Below are positions 1 to 10,926 of a DNA stretch of 64,000 nt, piece after piece. The position numbers and the translations under genes are program-made. This stretch comes from Ligustrum vulgare. Lineage: Eukaryota; Streptophyta; Magnoliopsida; Lamiales; Oleaceae. Location: assembly GCA_963555705.1 (NCBI GenBank), contig OY743168.1:22450139-22514138 (forward strand). The letters are read 5' to 3'. The notes under the pieces were generated by a model. The model ran no database searches. It saw nothing but the letters and a program-made list of their open reading frames with translations, and was not told the origin of the DNA. Numbering within the stretch: position 1 is the stretch's first letter; every line of letters begins with the position of its first letter.

Positions 1-628
1 ATTGATAGGTTTAGTTACGATTAATGTAGCGAAAGCCGATTTGATCCTATGCTGATATAATTGATGGATCGGATTGTTTGGGATGCATTCAGTAATGATA
101 GCAAAATTCTGAGTACTCATAAGGTTATGATTGATACACAATTGTAAGGTTACACATATAGCCCAAGTGGGAGATTGTAAGGATTTTAATCAATCGTGTG
201 GGCTTATATGTGAATTATTGTGTATTGAATAAAAAGCTATCAAATTTGGTTAAGCCCATTTAAAGTGATCTAATAAGGATTTTATATATGTCGGGCTTTA
301 ATGCATCTAATTAAATGTATGGGTTTTTATGTGTAGATACCAGGCCATTACCTAATTCATGATGTGCCGAATTAGGTTAACTGGTAATTCAGTATATAAA
401 GTCGGTTATGGTCCCTGAATCGTAGGTACTGTTCATTCTTTTTGACATCCCATCATCAGAGAGAAAATAAGGACTACGTATTGATTTAGAAGATCCAACC
501 AACCGAATCGATCATCGTGAATCATGTTTGATTAAGGTACGCTTCCGCTTCAGTTTTTAATTCTTGATAATTCAGCATGATGATTTTAGATCATAGATAA
601 ATAATTGTCTATGATAAATTTTCTAACA
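1..628 (+). mobile_element. 3' end of a Copia-type LTR retrotransposon (partial)
   Basis: Bases 1-175 look like the non-coding tail of the internal region. They end in a polypurine tract (AAGTGGGAGAT, about 164-174), the form typical of plant Copia elements just before the 3' LTR. The rest of the element lies left of the window, so superfamily and completeness rest on the PPT/LTR junction alone. No ORF is left here. Confidence 0.6.
176..628 (+). repeat. 3' LTR of the partial Copia element
   Basis: It starts TGTAAGGATTTT directly after the PPT and ends TTTTCTAACA, giving short TGT...ACA inverted ends and a length of 453 bp. A TATA-like TATATAAAG lies near 393. The matching 5' LTR is outside the window, so the right edge is inferred from the CA end rather than from a second copy. 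Confidence 0.55.
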
Positions 629-1203
629 AAAATAACATATGATGCTTCCTTCATTATGAAAGCAATGAAAAAGGACCAACGCATGGAGAAGATATGCCAC
701 TTATCTGTCATTATCAAGAGCTGATAATTGAAAGCTCAACAACTTCATTTGCATTCACCGAATCCAGGGTGGAAAAAAGTTTATTCATAATCATCTATAT
801 ACTACTTCTAAAAGGTCCTTAAAAGGGGAAACTTTTTTGGACAATATTAACCCTACAAATCTCTTAAAATCCTTATTCATCCTTAATGTCCATTTTCTTT
901 AAAATTTTATTTATCAAATTTTAATAAATTAGTTTATCTAATTAAATAACTTATCACATTTTAAACTATTCATATTCTCATTTCATTATATTCACTCCAT
1001 GCCAATGGGATGCCGATATATTCTTAGAAAACCTCTTCATGTAGGTATGTAATTCAATACTTTCCTTATTTTTCATTTGCATATTTCGTTAATTTCTTAT
1101 TTTGTTTGATAGCTTTAGTGTGTGAGAAAAGTAATAATAAAAACAGATGAAGATGAGAATCAAAATGTTTAAATCTTGACGTGCTTTAAATCTCCCTCCA
1201 TAG

Positions 1204-1269
1204 AGAGATGTGCGCAGGTGGTGGAAACCTTCATGACTTGGTGTCAAAGACCGTAGCACAGCTGCCCCG
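1204..1269 (+). other. Exon-like patch inside the Helitron, possibly a captured gene fragment
   Basis: This GC-richer stretch is preceded by a pyrimidine-rich CCTCCATAG (acceptor-like) and followed by GGTGAAACT (donor-like). One frame is open across it, beginning EMCAGGGNLHDL. A second donor-like context lies upstream at about 1045 (CATGTAGGTATGT). Plant Helitrons often carry host exon fragments with splice sites. I do not recognise the protein, and the patch is too short to prove coding. Confidence 0.25.
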
Positions 1270-2953
1270 GTGAAACTCGGAGTAGGTTGGGTTTTTTAAG
1301 TTTCTATTGAAAATAATAAATTCCTGATTGGATTTTCCCCATTGAAGTCTACACATTACAATCATGCAGAAATGAAGTTGAACAAGTACAAAGCCTTTTG
1401 AGAACTTCTATGTATATGTTGGACAATACAACTCTTTGCAAGCTTAAATAATTGATTTTGCTTTTATGAATATTTTTATTGTTACCTCTTCAGTTTATGT
1501 GTTTATGTTTGGATGTGAAGTGGAAAGATCTAAAGATTCATAACTTTGAATTTTATGAGCTGACTCATTCGGATGTTTCTATTATAATTATTTTAAGAAT
1601 TCAATCGATTCTATATTGTAGAATGTATTACCGCAAAAATGTGATACAATTGAAATTGTAAACTAATTTCGAAACAGAATGACAATGAATCCACTTTCAA
1701 CTCATAAAAAATGCTAATAATGTGCTTATATTTTCTGAATTTGTTTTTATGAATGCTCCGTATTTCTTATAATAAATTTTTAGTTTTTTATAGATTTTTT
1801 ATTGAACTATCAACTGAGATTTGAAGAGAAATACTTAGAATTGAATTAATAGTAGTGCATATGATAGGGTGACCGTTAAGTTTCAAGGAGTAGAAGCAAA
1901 CATAAGCTTTTGCTTGGGCGATTACAGAAAAAAAAAACCTTATAACAGGTATTATTTGAGAGATTCATGATTGAACTACTTTAATACTATTTACTGTTAT
2001 CGAAGATTTGCTAGAGTCTTCATTTATTTCATCCGATCTTGTAGAATGATTTTTCATTATCTTTAATAGTTTGTACTTTTATTTTCTATTTGTAAATTTT
2101 GAGATTTTTAAAGACGTGAGAAAGAAAAAATATACTTTTTTTAGAGGAAACATAATATTTTGTGCATTTCAGATGAACAATCTAAAGGTGGAAAAAAAAA
2201 TTATTACACTTTGACGAAAAAAGTGCAGATACTCCAAGTTAGAGTTCCAAGTATAGAAATATACAAATGTGTTAACTGGAAAGCCAAAATACTCAAGTTC
2301 TGGGGGGTAAACATATTCTGTATTGTTCGTTGGCTAAACAATTGATGAAATTGATATAAGAAGTTTAAAGTCGGGGCATATATGGATATGTTCTCATCCA
2401 TAACCTTATTTGATTGATGAACTCAAAGGGATTGATGTTGTCTCTTTTAGAAGAAACTTTAGCACAAAACACGGATTTCTATGATGTTAATAAAATTCTT
2501 TTAGGATAGCCAAAGAGTTGATTAAGTTTTGGATTTTAGAGTTACTTAGTGTAAGTGCATCCAAGGAGCTATAACTTAAATCTTACGCACTCTCTAAGTA
2601 ATCACAATAAAATTAGCAATTATTAATTTTATATTTCGTAAATACAACTTTAAAAATTCTTATTAATACCTCACCGAACCCATAAGATTTCATATCATGA
2701 GTTAGTCATTCGCTGAAGGCACTCACAAGATTCAAGTTACTTTTAGTATTGTCATATTTTAAAATCTTCTCTAATTGTATTTGTATTTGTATGTATATAA
2801 ATAAATTGCCAATTTCTTCATTGTATTATCTGATAATATAATATAGCATGTTATTATATATTTATTATAATTATTACTTTAACTTTTTAATTATTAATAA
2901 TTAACAAACACAAATTTTTAACATATAGAAAATTTAAAATATTGTTGGACGAT

Positions 2954-2981
2954 CACGTGCAACGCACGTGTATATCACTAG
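2954..2981 (+). repeat. Helitron 3' terminal hairpin and CTAG end
   Basis: A 7-bp perfect stem, CACGTGC/GCACGTG, with a 3-base loop (AAC) is followed by TATATCA and the terminal CTAG. In Helitrons this hairpin acts as the rolling-circle termination signal. Confidence 0.8.
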
Positions 2982-3002
2982 TAAGCTCAAATCGCAAGTC
3001 CG

Positions 3003-3003
<1 letters not shown>

Positions 3004-3046
<43 letters not shown>
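3004..3046 (+). repeat. (TAA)n microsatellite
   Basis: About 14 uninterrupted TAA units. Confidence 0.95.
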
Positions 3047-3047
<1 letters not shown>

Positions 3048-3115
3048 ATATAAATCTTCTTTATTGTGGGTTGGTTACATGTCATTTACAAGGAAAGTCA
3101 ATCAAAGAATTGTTT

Positions 3116-3499
3116 TAGAGTATCTCTAATGGTTTAAAAAAAATTATTGTCACATAAAAAAACAAATAATGATTTAAAAATTTCTTCGTCAGTGATTAGT
3201 TTAATTTTATGCCTATATGATGCTGATGTGGGAAAAATATTATCTAGTACTATATCCAAATATAAATAACGTGCTAGACAAAGTGACTGGTCAAATATTA
3301 ATATTTCATTTATTTAATTTAAGTTTGTTATTTGAGATAGTACTAATTTGAAAACACATGTATACATGTAAAATTGTAGACAAAAATTGTTGGGGATAAA
3401 CTTTAAATTTTATTATTTATTTTATCAATATGAGTGAAATATTTACCTATTTAACTGTCACATAGATCAAAATATACATAAATCATTAGAGAAGCTATT
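3116..3499. mobile_element. MITE with 'CTCTAATGG' terminal inverted repeats
   Basis: The left end AGAGTATCTCTAATGGTTT and the right end AAATCATTAGAGAAGCTAT are inverted repeats matching at about 15 of 19 positions. The inside is AT-rich and non-coding. Plant MITEs with 'GAGCATCTCCAATGG'-like ends are common. I did not find a clear target duplication, so the superfamily is left open. Confidence 0.5.
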
Positions 3500-3654
3500 A
3501 TTTTCCAAGTGAAAGATTTTTGAATTTCCTAGTCTGCCTGTCTTGTGGATAAAAATCACACTCAACAAAAATCAGTTAAGATTTATCCTATCAAAGGGAG
3601 TTGAAATAAAATATGTTTTAGGGTCCTCTCAACAAATGTACGTTTACCCATTTT

Positions 3655-3805
3655 AAATTCAATTTTAAATTACACAATTTCTCAAATCACTTTTTAACTA
3701 CATGCATTTTCTTTTTTCAATTTTTAACCATATATTTTACTTAAAAAATACAAATAAAACACATTATAATTTCTTTGTGGCCCCGAACGAAGCTTAATTT
3801 AGGTT
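3655..3805. repeat. Half copy of the 'AAATCACTTTTTAA' MITE family
   Basis: The motifs CAAATCACTTTTTAACTAC and TTTTTAACCATATATTTTAC also occur, in the same order with variations, near 4150, 25920 and 53100. In inverse orientation they occur near 30970. A mirror-image left half is not evident here. Confidence 0.5.
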
Positions 3806-3983
3806 CTATTTAAACTTAAATGGAGTCGTGAGCGGATTGTTCTTTAATCTTTACTATCAATTAAGGTTACAATGAGTTTGGAAGTCCTCGACCTAACTGG
3901 AACTCAAATATACAAAATCTTTTAGCATTCATTTGATAAACTTGTTTATAAATAATTTGTCCCTGTCTGGAATTTTTTTTTTC

Positions 3984-4234
3984 TTTATAAATAAATAACG
4001 TGATATTTTCAAGGTAAAATATTTGATTGAACTGTAGTTTGAAGAAACGTGTGTGGTTGAAGTGGTTTAGGGAAATATGGTGTTACCAAAAAGAGGCTTT
4101 ATAATATTTCAAAAAAAAAAAGTGGTTTTATAAATAACACATTTTTTCAAATCACTTTTTTAATTATACATATTTCCCTAAATTACTTTTCAACCACATA
4201 TTTACTTTGAAAATGTCACATTATTTGTTTATAA
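3984..4234. mobile_element. Foldback MITE, AAATCACTTTTTAA family
   Basis: The left arm (TTATAAATAAATAACGTGAT onward) is repeated inverted at the right end (ATGTCACATTATTTGTTTATAA). The arms pair over most of the element, around a centre near 4110. Non-coding. Confidence 0.6.
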
Positions 4235-4568
4235 CATGTTCAACGGCTACAGTCGCCATTTATAATGGTTTATTTATATTTTTTTTTTGATAAAATGTGA
4301 GATTAAAAAGTACTTTAAAAAATATATATAATTAAAAAATGGTTCGTGCCTATTGATTTACCAAAAAGAGCATAAACAAAAATGATTTTAAAATTTCCTT
4401 CACTAATGGGTAAGATATTCAGTTCAACTTCACTAGAGCTTATCAACGTCCTTACAAATTATAAAAATAGACGTCAATGATTCCTCCAAACACGGCTCGT
4501 ATTGAACATAGTCGCAGCTATACAACCAAACACAAGTACGCTAACAGCAATCATCTTTTACTACTAGC

Positions 4569-4609
<41 letters not shown>
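4569..4609 (+). repeat. (TTA)n microsatellite
   Basis: About 13 uninterrupted units. Confidence 0.95.
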
Positions 4610-5305
4610 TCCTTTTTAATAATAATGTGAATTAATATCAAATCTTTCTTACCAAGCATGTCGTTAATGTCTTCAGATCCCTAAGAATACTGCAAAGCCA
4701 CACTCATTATCTGAAAGACTGAAACATCATGAATATCTACGCAGGGTTTTGAATATCTAGACCTCCACATTCAATTAACTTTTATAAAAATCTACTAAAA
4801 ATTAATTTTTATCGAAGTTATACATGGCATTGTAAAAGCCAAAGGTCAACGTTTACTAGAGTAGTGGTGTCCATTGGGCCTCTATTTAGTAACACCGTAT
4901 GATTTATAAACGGGGAAGTTGCACTGATACCGTCTAATAAAATCTATCTTTGAATTTTGACACACTGAATATTTATTTTTTGAATATGACATATTGAAAT
5001 AAAAGAATTGTAAAAAGGTCACCCTAAATTAAAGCAAATAAATTAATTTTTAAAAAAGAAAACAAAATATTTTCTTGTAATCCTAAATTAAAGGAACTAA
5101 TTTGATTTTCAATATCATTAGAAAATAATGCATTTTAGTTACATCAGGCAGAAAAGAAAGTACCTGATCAAATAAAATCACAATTAAAAAAACATTTTAC
5201 AGAACATAAGGAATCCTCGAGTATCATTCTGGCGCTTTCATCCCTCATTTGATCGACATAATCCGTTCATCATCCGTTCATGAAACATAATGTGTTCTAA
5301 GTAAT

Positions 5306-7730
5306 TGTAGTGATCAAGAATTTTTACGCATTTAATAATTATTTTAAAATTATAAAAATTGTGCCGCTGCGATCTCACCCATTTTTAATTTAACGTCGCG
5401 ACGTATTCGTCCAGTCAAGTCGAGAAATGTAAAGTTCATTCGATTTTAAGTTAAATTCCGAATTTCTAAAATTTTATTATTTTATTTTATTTATTTAAAT
5501 TATTATTTTCAAAATCGTTTTAAATTCCAATTTACGTTCAGCCCATGTTATCAAGTTCATTTTCCGACCTAGTTGAATTCGCGTACAATTTTTCTCGAAT
5601 TACGTGCATTGCTTGTCAAGATTTCATACTACAACAAACCTCCATCTATCACATCAATCTCATACCATACCCTAGCTCTATATCACCTACTCCTCCAAAC
5701 CAACCCTCAGCATCATTTCACCCACTCCATTTTTTCAGCCCTCTCTCGCACAGTTTCTATCCTCCTTCCCAGCATCACCAATCAGCCAGCCTCCTCCCAG
5801 CTCCATTGCAGCCTCCTCCCAGCTCCATTACATACTCCATTTCAGCCTCCTCTCAACTCCTCTCGCATCCAGTTAACCTCGAACTCCAACACGCACATCA
5901 CCACTGCTCAGCAACACAGCCATCACCACTCACACAGCCTAACACCCCCATTTGAATCATCACCTTCACCCCCACTACCGTATTACCTCCACCACCGTGC
6001 ATCACCACCGCCACCTCCATCATCAGCAACACCAACGCAGCCACCACCAATACACCATAGCCACCTCCATCATAACCCAAACACCACCACCTCAACCTGC
6101 ACAAACCACCACCGCACCCAATCCCAATCCCAAACTCGCACACCACACTCCTCTGTCCCAACTCGAAATACCCCCAAATCAAACCTAAAACCCAAAAAAA
6201 TAACTTACCCAAGCTACTCACCTCGACCGCCGTTTCTTCGACCAGAGTTTCACCTGAAATCGCACTCCTAAATCGCGACCAGCAGCTCCGATTTACCCTC
6301 GAAACAGCCCCAAAACTCCGCCTTTTCACCACCATTCCTCCCTCTTGGTCACCGCCACTCAACGGCGGTGATACCATCGCGGTATCGCCGGCGTTTAACG
6401 CCGACAGAGCATCCCCACCGGATTTTTCCCTTTCTCCCATCGACATCGCTCCCTTTCCTCTAATCTGAACGAGAAAGAGAGAAATAATTGTTTTATTTAA
6501 AAAAATTTCTCAAATTTGCACTTTAGTCCCAAAGTTCCAAAGTTATTTAAATCAGTTCCTATAGTTTTAAAACTTATAATTTAAGTCCTTAAGTTTTTAA
6601 ATGATTTAATCAGCCACTTCATTTTTAAAAATCAATTGTTTCAGCCATATAGTTTAATATTCGTTTTGAGCTCCAACTCAACTTTTGAAAATTTATATTT
6701 TAGTCCCTCAAGTTTGAAAAATATTCATTTTAGTCTCTCAACTTTCAAAGTATTCATTTTAGTCCCTCAACTTTCAAAGTATTCAATTTTAGTCCCCCAA
6801 CTTTCAAATCATCAATTTCAGTTCATGAATTGTAATTTATCATTTTTAAACTATAAATCTCAAAAGACTAATTTAATTTATTTTTCTAATTGGCTAGACG
6901 AGGCGTACGAAGATTTAAATGATTGAAATCATTTCCCGTTCGATTTTGCACTCGTTGAAATTAAGGTAGACTCGCCCCTATTAATTGATTTAAATTATGA
7001 TTGCATGTGAATGTGTATGTTATGTGACTTATGTGTGAAAGTCATTTTTATGAAAAGGGACGAGAATGTATTTCTTCGAAAATATTTATGTTGTTATACT
7101 TGTCATAACTTATATGTTTTTATGCATGAGAAAGAAAGAAGAGAATATCTTGCAAGGTAAATGATGATGTTATGTTACGTGCTTTAAGTGCACAAGACGA
7201 GACTGCCTATACCCGATGATTTTAAAGAACTTATGATTTTTCAAAGAAAAGCAACGTGCTTTAATGCACAAGAAGAGACTATCCACACCCTATGATTTCT
7301 AAAGAGCCTGCATTTATGTGTTCAATGATATTGTAGATTAATTAATTGGCGATGAGTCTACTGAGTATTTCTATGAAATGCTCTTGTCTGTTTTAACAAT
7401 AATTGCAGATTTTGGAGAGGGTGGCAAGTGATGGATGATTGTAGCAATAGTCATTAAATAATTGAGAATCTTATTTCGATGATCCATATTTCTAAACTTT
7501 GGTTATTTTTGAGATTTTCAATTATTTGAGAAATTATGGCATTGTCGAATGTTTTGTATTATTAATGGCTAGATTCGTTATTTCGAATTGTTTCATAAAT
7601 ATTTTCGAGTTTTATCGACCGTTACAGTTTATTCAATGTTGCCAACAATAACTTCCGCTAAAATCTTATTTTAAAAGCTAGACCAGATGATGACGTAGTG
7701 AACCAGGTATTTAGAACTCGGGGCGCTACA
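5306..7730 (+). mobile_element. Solo LTR of a Tekay-like Ty3/gypsy element
   Basis: It starts TGTAGTGATCAAGAATTTTT and ends CTCGGGGCGCTACA, with identical 5-bp target duplications GTAAT on both sides (5301-5305 and 7731-7735). Ends and length (2425 bp) fit the long LTRs of the chromovirus elements at 8832-16642 and 37587-39512, whose LTRs start TGTAGCGACTG or similar and end ...GGGGCGTTACA or ...GAACGTCACA. No internal region lies next to it, so it is the product of LTR-LTR recombination. The C-rich open frames within 5545-6446 on both strands (Pro/His/Ser-rich) are composition artefacts of the LTR and are not called as genes. Confidence 0.85.
6690..6825 (+). repeat. Minisatellite inside the solo LTR
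   Basis: Four to five imperfect units of about 28-32 bp, built on TTTTAGTCCCTCAACTTTCAAAGTATTCA. Similar 'ttagtccc..' runs lie upstream from about 6520. Confidence 0.7.
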
Positions 7731-7789
7731 GTAATTGAGTGGGGGAAGCAAACCATTACATTTAAAGCATCTGCTTGGACAAAATAATA

Positions 7790-8660
7790 CTATATTATGT
7801 TGCATGGTAATCCTTACATCACCAATCAGTAACGGCTATGATCGCTGGAGGTATTCATCGGTTGAAAATCATCACGTGGTTTGAGATGTTCCTTTAGATG
7901 TTCATATGAAACTAAAAAGCAATCGTCTGTTTTATGATGCTGAACGGGATGCTAGATTAATTACCAATCGATTTGAACCTTGGACATATTCATCAGGCCA
8001 TGTCTTAGACTTTGGAGCTTAGACTATGATCGAGGCTTATGGTGCTGATGGTCCAAAATATGGGGCAATGAAATATAGTCCGATTTCAGAGGCAAATTTG
8101 GTGGTTGGATTCCATGGTAAAGATTTTTAATGAGGCCAACAACCCCAGTTATGGACATAAAATAAACATAAATCCATATATGAATATTTCAATGACATCA
8201 TATACTTGCAAAAATTAGAGAAATATGGCTCTAATGTAATCCCTTTTGCCCAGGCAGGAGGTTTGGCTTGGTTCCTTGACCCCACCACTTCTATTGATAG
8301 AATACAAAAGGTCTATAGATTTAAGATACATTTAGAAAAATTTGTAAGCAGATGTTTTGAAAATTGGCTTAATGAACATGATCTTAAAATGGATTATTCA
8401 TTTGTTAATCATGCTGATGAAAGGGAATGGGAGTGGATGAACGTCGCCAAATCTATTTATTTATCTTGCTGAAAAGGAAGAACGATCAGTGTCTAATGGG
8501 TATCTCATCGTTTAGTCTGTTTTACATATTTTCTATAAGATACTGTAATGGTTCTTATATTAGTTTGAAGTACCATCGGCTTTACAACGGATATGAACTT
8601 GATCTGGGAAAGCTCACTTGTTACTGTAATGTGAAACTCGGTGAATGCAACTTCTGGATT
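7790..8660 (+). pseudogene. Decayed coding-like sequence, function not recognised
   Basis: Translations read as protein-like in pieces but are broken by stops and shifts. One stretch (about 7825-8125) contains NRLFYDAERDARLITNRF and ANLVVGFHGKDF with two in-frame stops. A second (8206-8472) is an 88-residue open frame with YGSNVIPFAQAGGLAWFLD and FENWLNEHDL. The ordinary codon mix and aromatic/charged pattern suggest an old exon or processed copy rather than random AT-rich DNA. I cannot name the family with confidence; a jacalin-like or SUKH-like fold is only a guess. It sits between the solo LTR and the truncated end of Tekay-1. Confidence 0.35.
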
Positions 8661-8831
8661 TAAACTTCAAAGGTCTCTCTTTTATTACACTCTAGAACGA
8701 TGGGGAGATAAATATGGAACACCACCAAGAAACAAATTTGGTCGGAGAGAGCATAAGCAGAACATCGGAACAGAAGATTAGACACTTTAAACATATTTTA
8801 CAACAAAGATCTCTGCATTCTATTTTTGTGT

Positions 8832-9436
8832 GGAGACATGAGGTTGAGTGTTGTGTGAGTGTGAGCTATGGAGGTGGGGAAGTGATGATGCTGTGTGGTT
8901 TCGGTGGAGGTGCACATTGCAAGTTACAGTGGCAGTAGGTGATGGCTGGTTGTGGTGAAATATGTGAGCTTGTGTGTGGTGATGGGGAGGGAGAATACAT
9001 ACCTGAGCCTGTGTTTGTACGCTAACTGTGCGGTTGTGTCGTGAGGGAGAGGGATGAGGTTTTATGAACATTAATTTTTAGGGCACATATTTCTAGGTTT
9101 TTAAATGGGTCAAGAACCTGGGGCTGTAAGAATTTCCTAATTGGACTGAAAAATATTCAAAATTGGATTACATAATTTTTGACCCAAAAAGATAAAATAT
9201 TGGACTAATTAAATTGGACTCGAAATTAGCACCAAGTTGGTTTTAAAATAATAAGGAAAATCAGTAATTTAAAATATTTGAGACTGAGCTCGACTTGGAA
9301 TGGGTTTAAATTTTTATTTTAAAATGGCAAGACGAACGCGCTTCACATTTAAAAGTAGAAACTCGGGGTTAAATCTTAGCGACACGTTTTTATAGAAAAA
9401 CGATTTTATTTTATTTAAAAATTCTCAGTCGCTACA
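8832..9436 (-). repeat. Truncated 3' LTR of Tekay-1
   Basis: It is nearly identical to 16038-16642 of the other LTR, from GAGACATGAGG to CGCTACA. Similarity stops abruptly at 8832, so only the U3-side 605 bp of about 1942 bp remain. In element orientation it starts TGTAGCGACTGAG. Confidence 0.85.
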
Positions 9437-9456
9437 ACCTTACCCCCTTAAAATAA
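9437..9456 (-). other. Polypurine tract of Tekay-1
   Basis: On the minus strand TTTTAAGGGGGTAAGGTT abuts the LTR start. It would be the primer for plus-strand DNA synthesis. Confidence 0.7.
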
Positions 9457-9479
9457 TTTTGTTCTCGAAATTTAAACTT

Positions 9480-10925
9480 AGTTGGTCTATAATATCTTGA
9501 TACTTAGCCAGAATCTCATTCTCTTCTTTTTCCCAAGTATCTTCATTACTATTGTGTTTACCCTACTGGACTTTGACTAAAGGAATCTCTTTATTTTTTA
9601 AGACATGGTCTTTTCTCTCTACAATGCACATAGGTGCCTCTTATAAAATAAATTTTTCTGAATCGTAATCTACTGAAAGTTCACTACGTGACTGGGATTG
9701 TGAACATTTTTCCTCAATAAAGAAATGTAAAAGGCATTGTGTACAACCGAGAGCTCGGGTGGCAATGCCAAACGATAAGCCACATTAGTCATTTTCTCTA
9801 ATATTTCAAAGGGTCCGATAAAACAAGGCCTTAATTTCCTTATCTTGCCAAAACAAATAGTACCTTTCATAAGGACTACTTTCAAGGACACTTTCTCCGC
9901 AATCTAAAACTCCAAGTCTTTTTTTTTGATTGACATAACTTTTCTGTTTGTCTTAGGCGGCTTTAATCCACAGTCTGATCTTCTTGATAGCCTATACTGT
10001 TTTCTCAATTAATTTTGAACCCAATAATTTCCTCTCATTAACTTCATCCCACTCGATTGGCGATCGACATCGCCGTCCATACAAAGCTTCATAGGGTGCC
10101 GTACCAATGGTAGCTCGAAAATTATTTGTGGTAGGCAAACTCTACTGATGGAAAATATGTCTCTCAAATACCATTTGGGTCTAGAACACATGCCGTAAGC
10201 ATATCTTTCAATGTCTGAATTTGGAGATGATATGCAGTACTAAAATTCAACTTAGTACCTATAGCCATATGTAAGCTCTTCCAAAATCTCGAGGTAAAAT
10301 CCTCGGATCTCTATCTAAAAAATGGACACTAGCAATACATGGAGTTGAACAACCTCTCTAACATAAATCTGGGCCAACGAATCAACACCAAGAGTCATTC
10401 GAACTGGAAGAAAGTGAGCTGACTTTGTGAGTCGGTCCACAACAACCCAAATAGTGTCATGTCCTTTTGTTGACCTTGGTAATCCTGTCACAAAATCCAT
10501 GGAAATTTTCTCCCATTTCCATTCTGGTATGTCCAAAGGGTTCAACAACCCTTAAGGTCCCTGATGTTCAGCCTTGACCTGCTGACATGTCATGCATCGA
10601 GAGACAAACTTTGCAATACATCCTTTCATGTTCCTCCACCAAAAAGTATTACGCAAGTCGCGGTACATCTTTGTCCCTCCTGGATGAGCTGCGTATGGTG
10701 CTGAGTGAGCTTCCACCATGATTTCGTTTCTGATTTAAACATCTTTCGGTACACAGAGACGACCCTTGAACATAAGTGCGTTATCCGGGGTAATCTCAAA
10801 ACCTATTCTCTTAACCATCCCAACTTCGGTTCTGATCTTCTCTAAAAATTTATCCACGGCTTGAGCCGTCACAATTCTACCTCTTAAATCTGGTTTGACA
10901 GTCAGGTTTTCCAATCTACTAGAAC
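9480..10925 (-). pseudogene. Tekay-1 integrase with chromodomain-like tail, broken
   Basis: The N-terminal HHCC zinc motif is readable at about 10720-10580 (two His, then SRCMTC). The core follows, with the first catalytic Asp in SMDFVTGLP and a second in DRDPRF. The segment that should hold the third acidic residue is deleted: at about 10230 the frame jumps from STAYHL straight to QIQTLKDML. Beyond it GPFEILEKMTNVAYRLALP is the usual C-terminal domain. A chromodomain-like tail (NKEIPLVKVQ, then DTWEKEENEILAKY) lies at 9590-9490 with an in-frame TAG. Several further stops and shifts make it inactive. The protein would have joined cDNA to the host chromosome. Confidence 0.8.
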
Positions 10926-10926
10926 T

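Larger units (their letters stand above)
794..2981 (+). mobile_element. Non-autonomous Helitron, both termini present
   Basis: The 5' end is TCTATATACTACTTCT, preceded by A793. The 3' end is a GC-rich hairpin (2954-2970), a short spacer and CTAG (2978-2981), followed by T2982. TC at the start, hairpin plus CTRR at the end, and insertion between A and T with no target duplication are the defining Helitron features. The element is 2188 bp. No Rep/helicase ORF is present and its reading frames are short, so it would need a helper. It contains an exon-like GC-richer patch near 1204-1269. Confidence 0.8.
2982..5300. other. Intergenic stretch without a recognisable gene
   Basis: AT-rich sequence with two trinucleotide microsatellites, one 'CTCTAATGG' TIR element, one foldback MITE copy and a half copy of the same family, listed separately. 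From about 4240 to 4560 and 4610 to 5300 I see no coding frame and no repeat boundary. Confidence 0.6.

Noticed and set aside
3004..4609. CRISPR-like array from regular AT repeats
   Set aside because: Simple trinucleotide microsatellites in a plant genome; no spacers.
5545..6446. Long overlapping frames on both strands (136, 232 and 182 codons), Pro/His/Ser-rich
   Set aside because: They lie wholly inside a solo LTR with defined ends and duplications; C-rich composition opens several frames at once.
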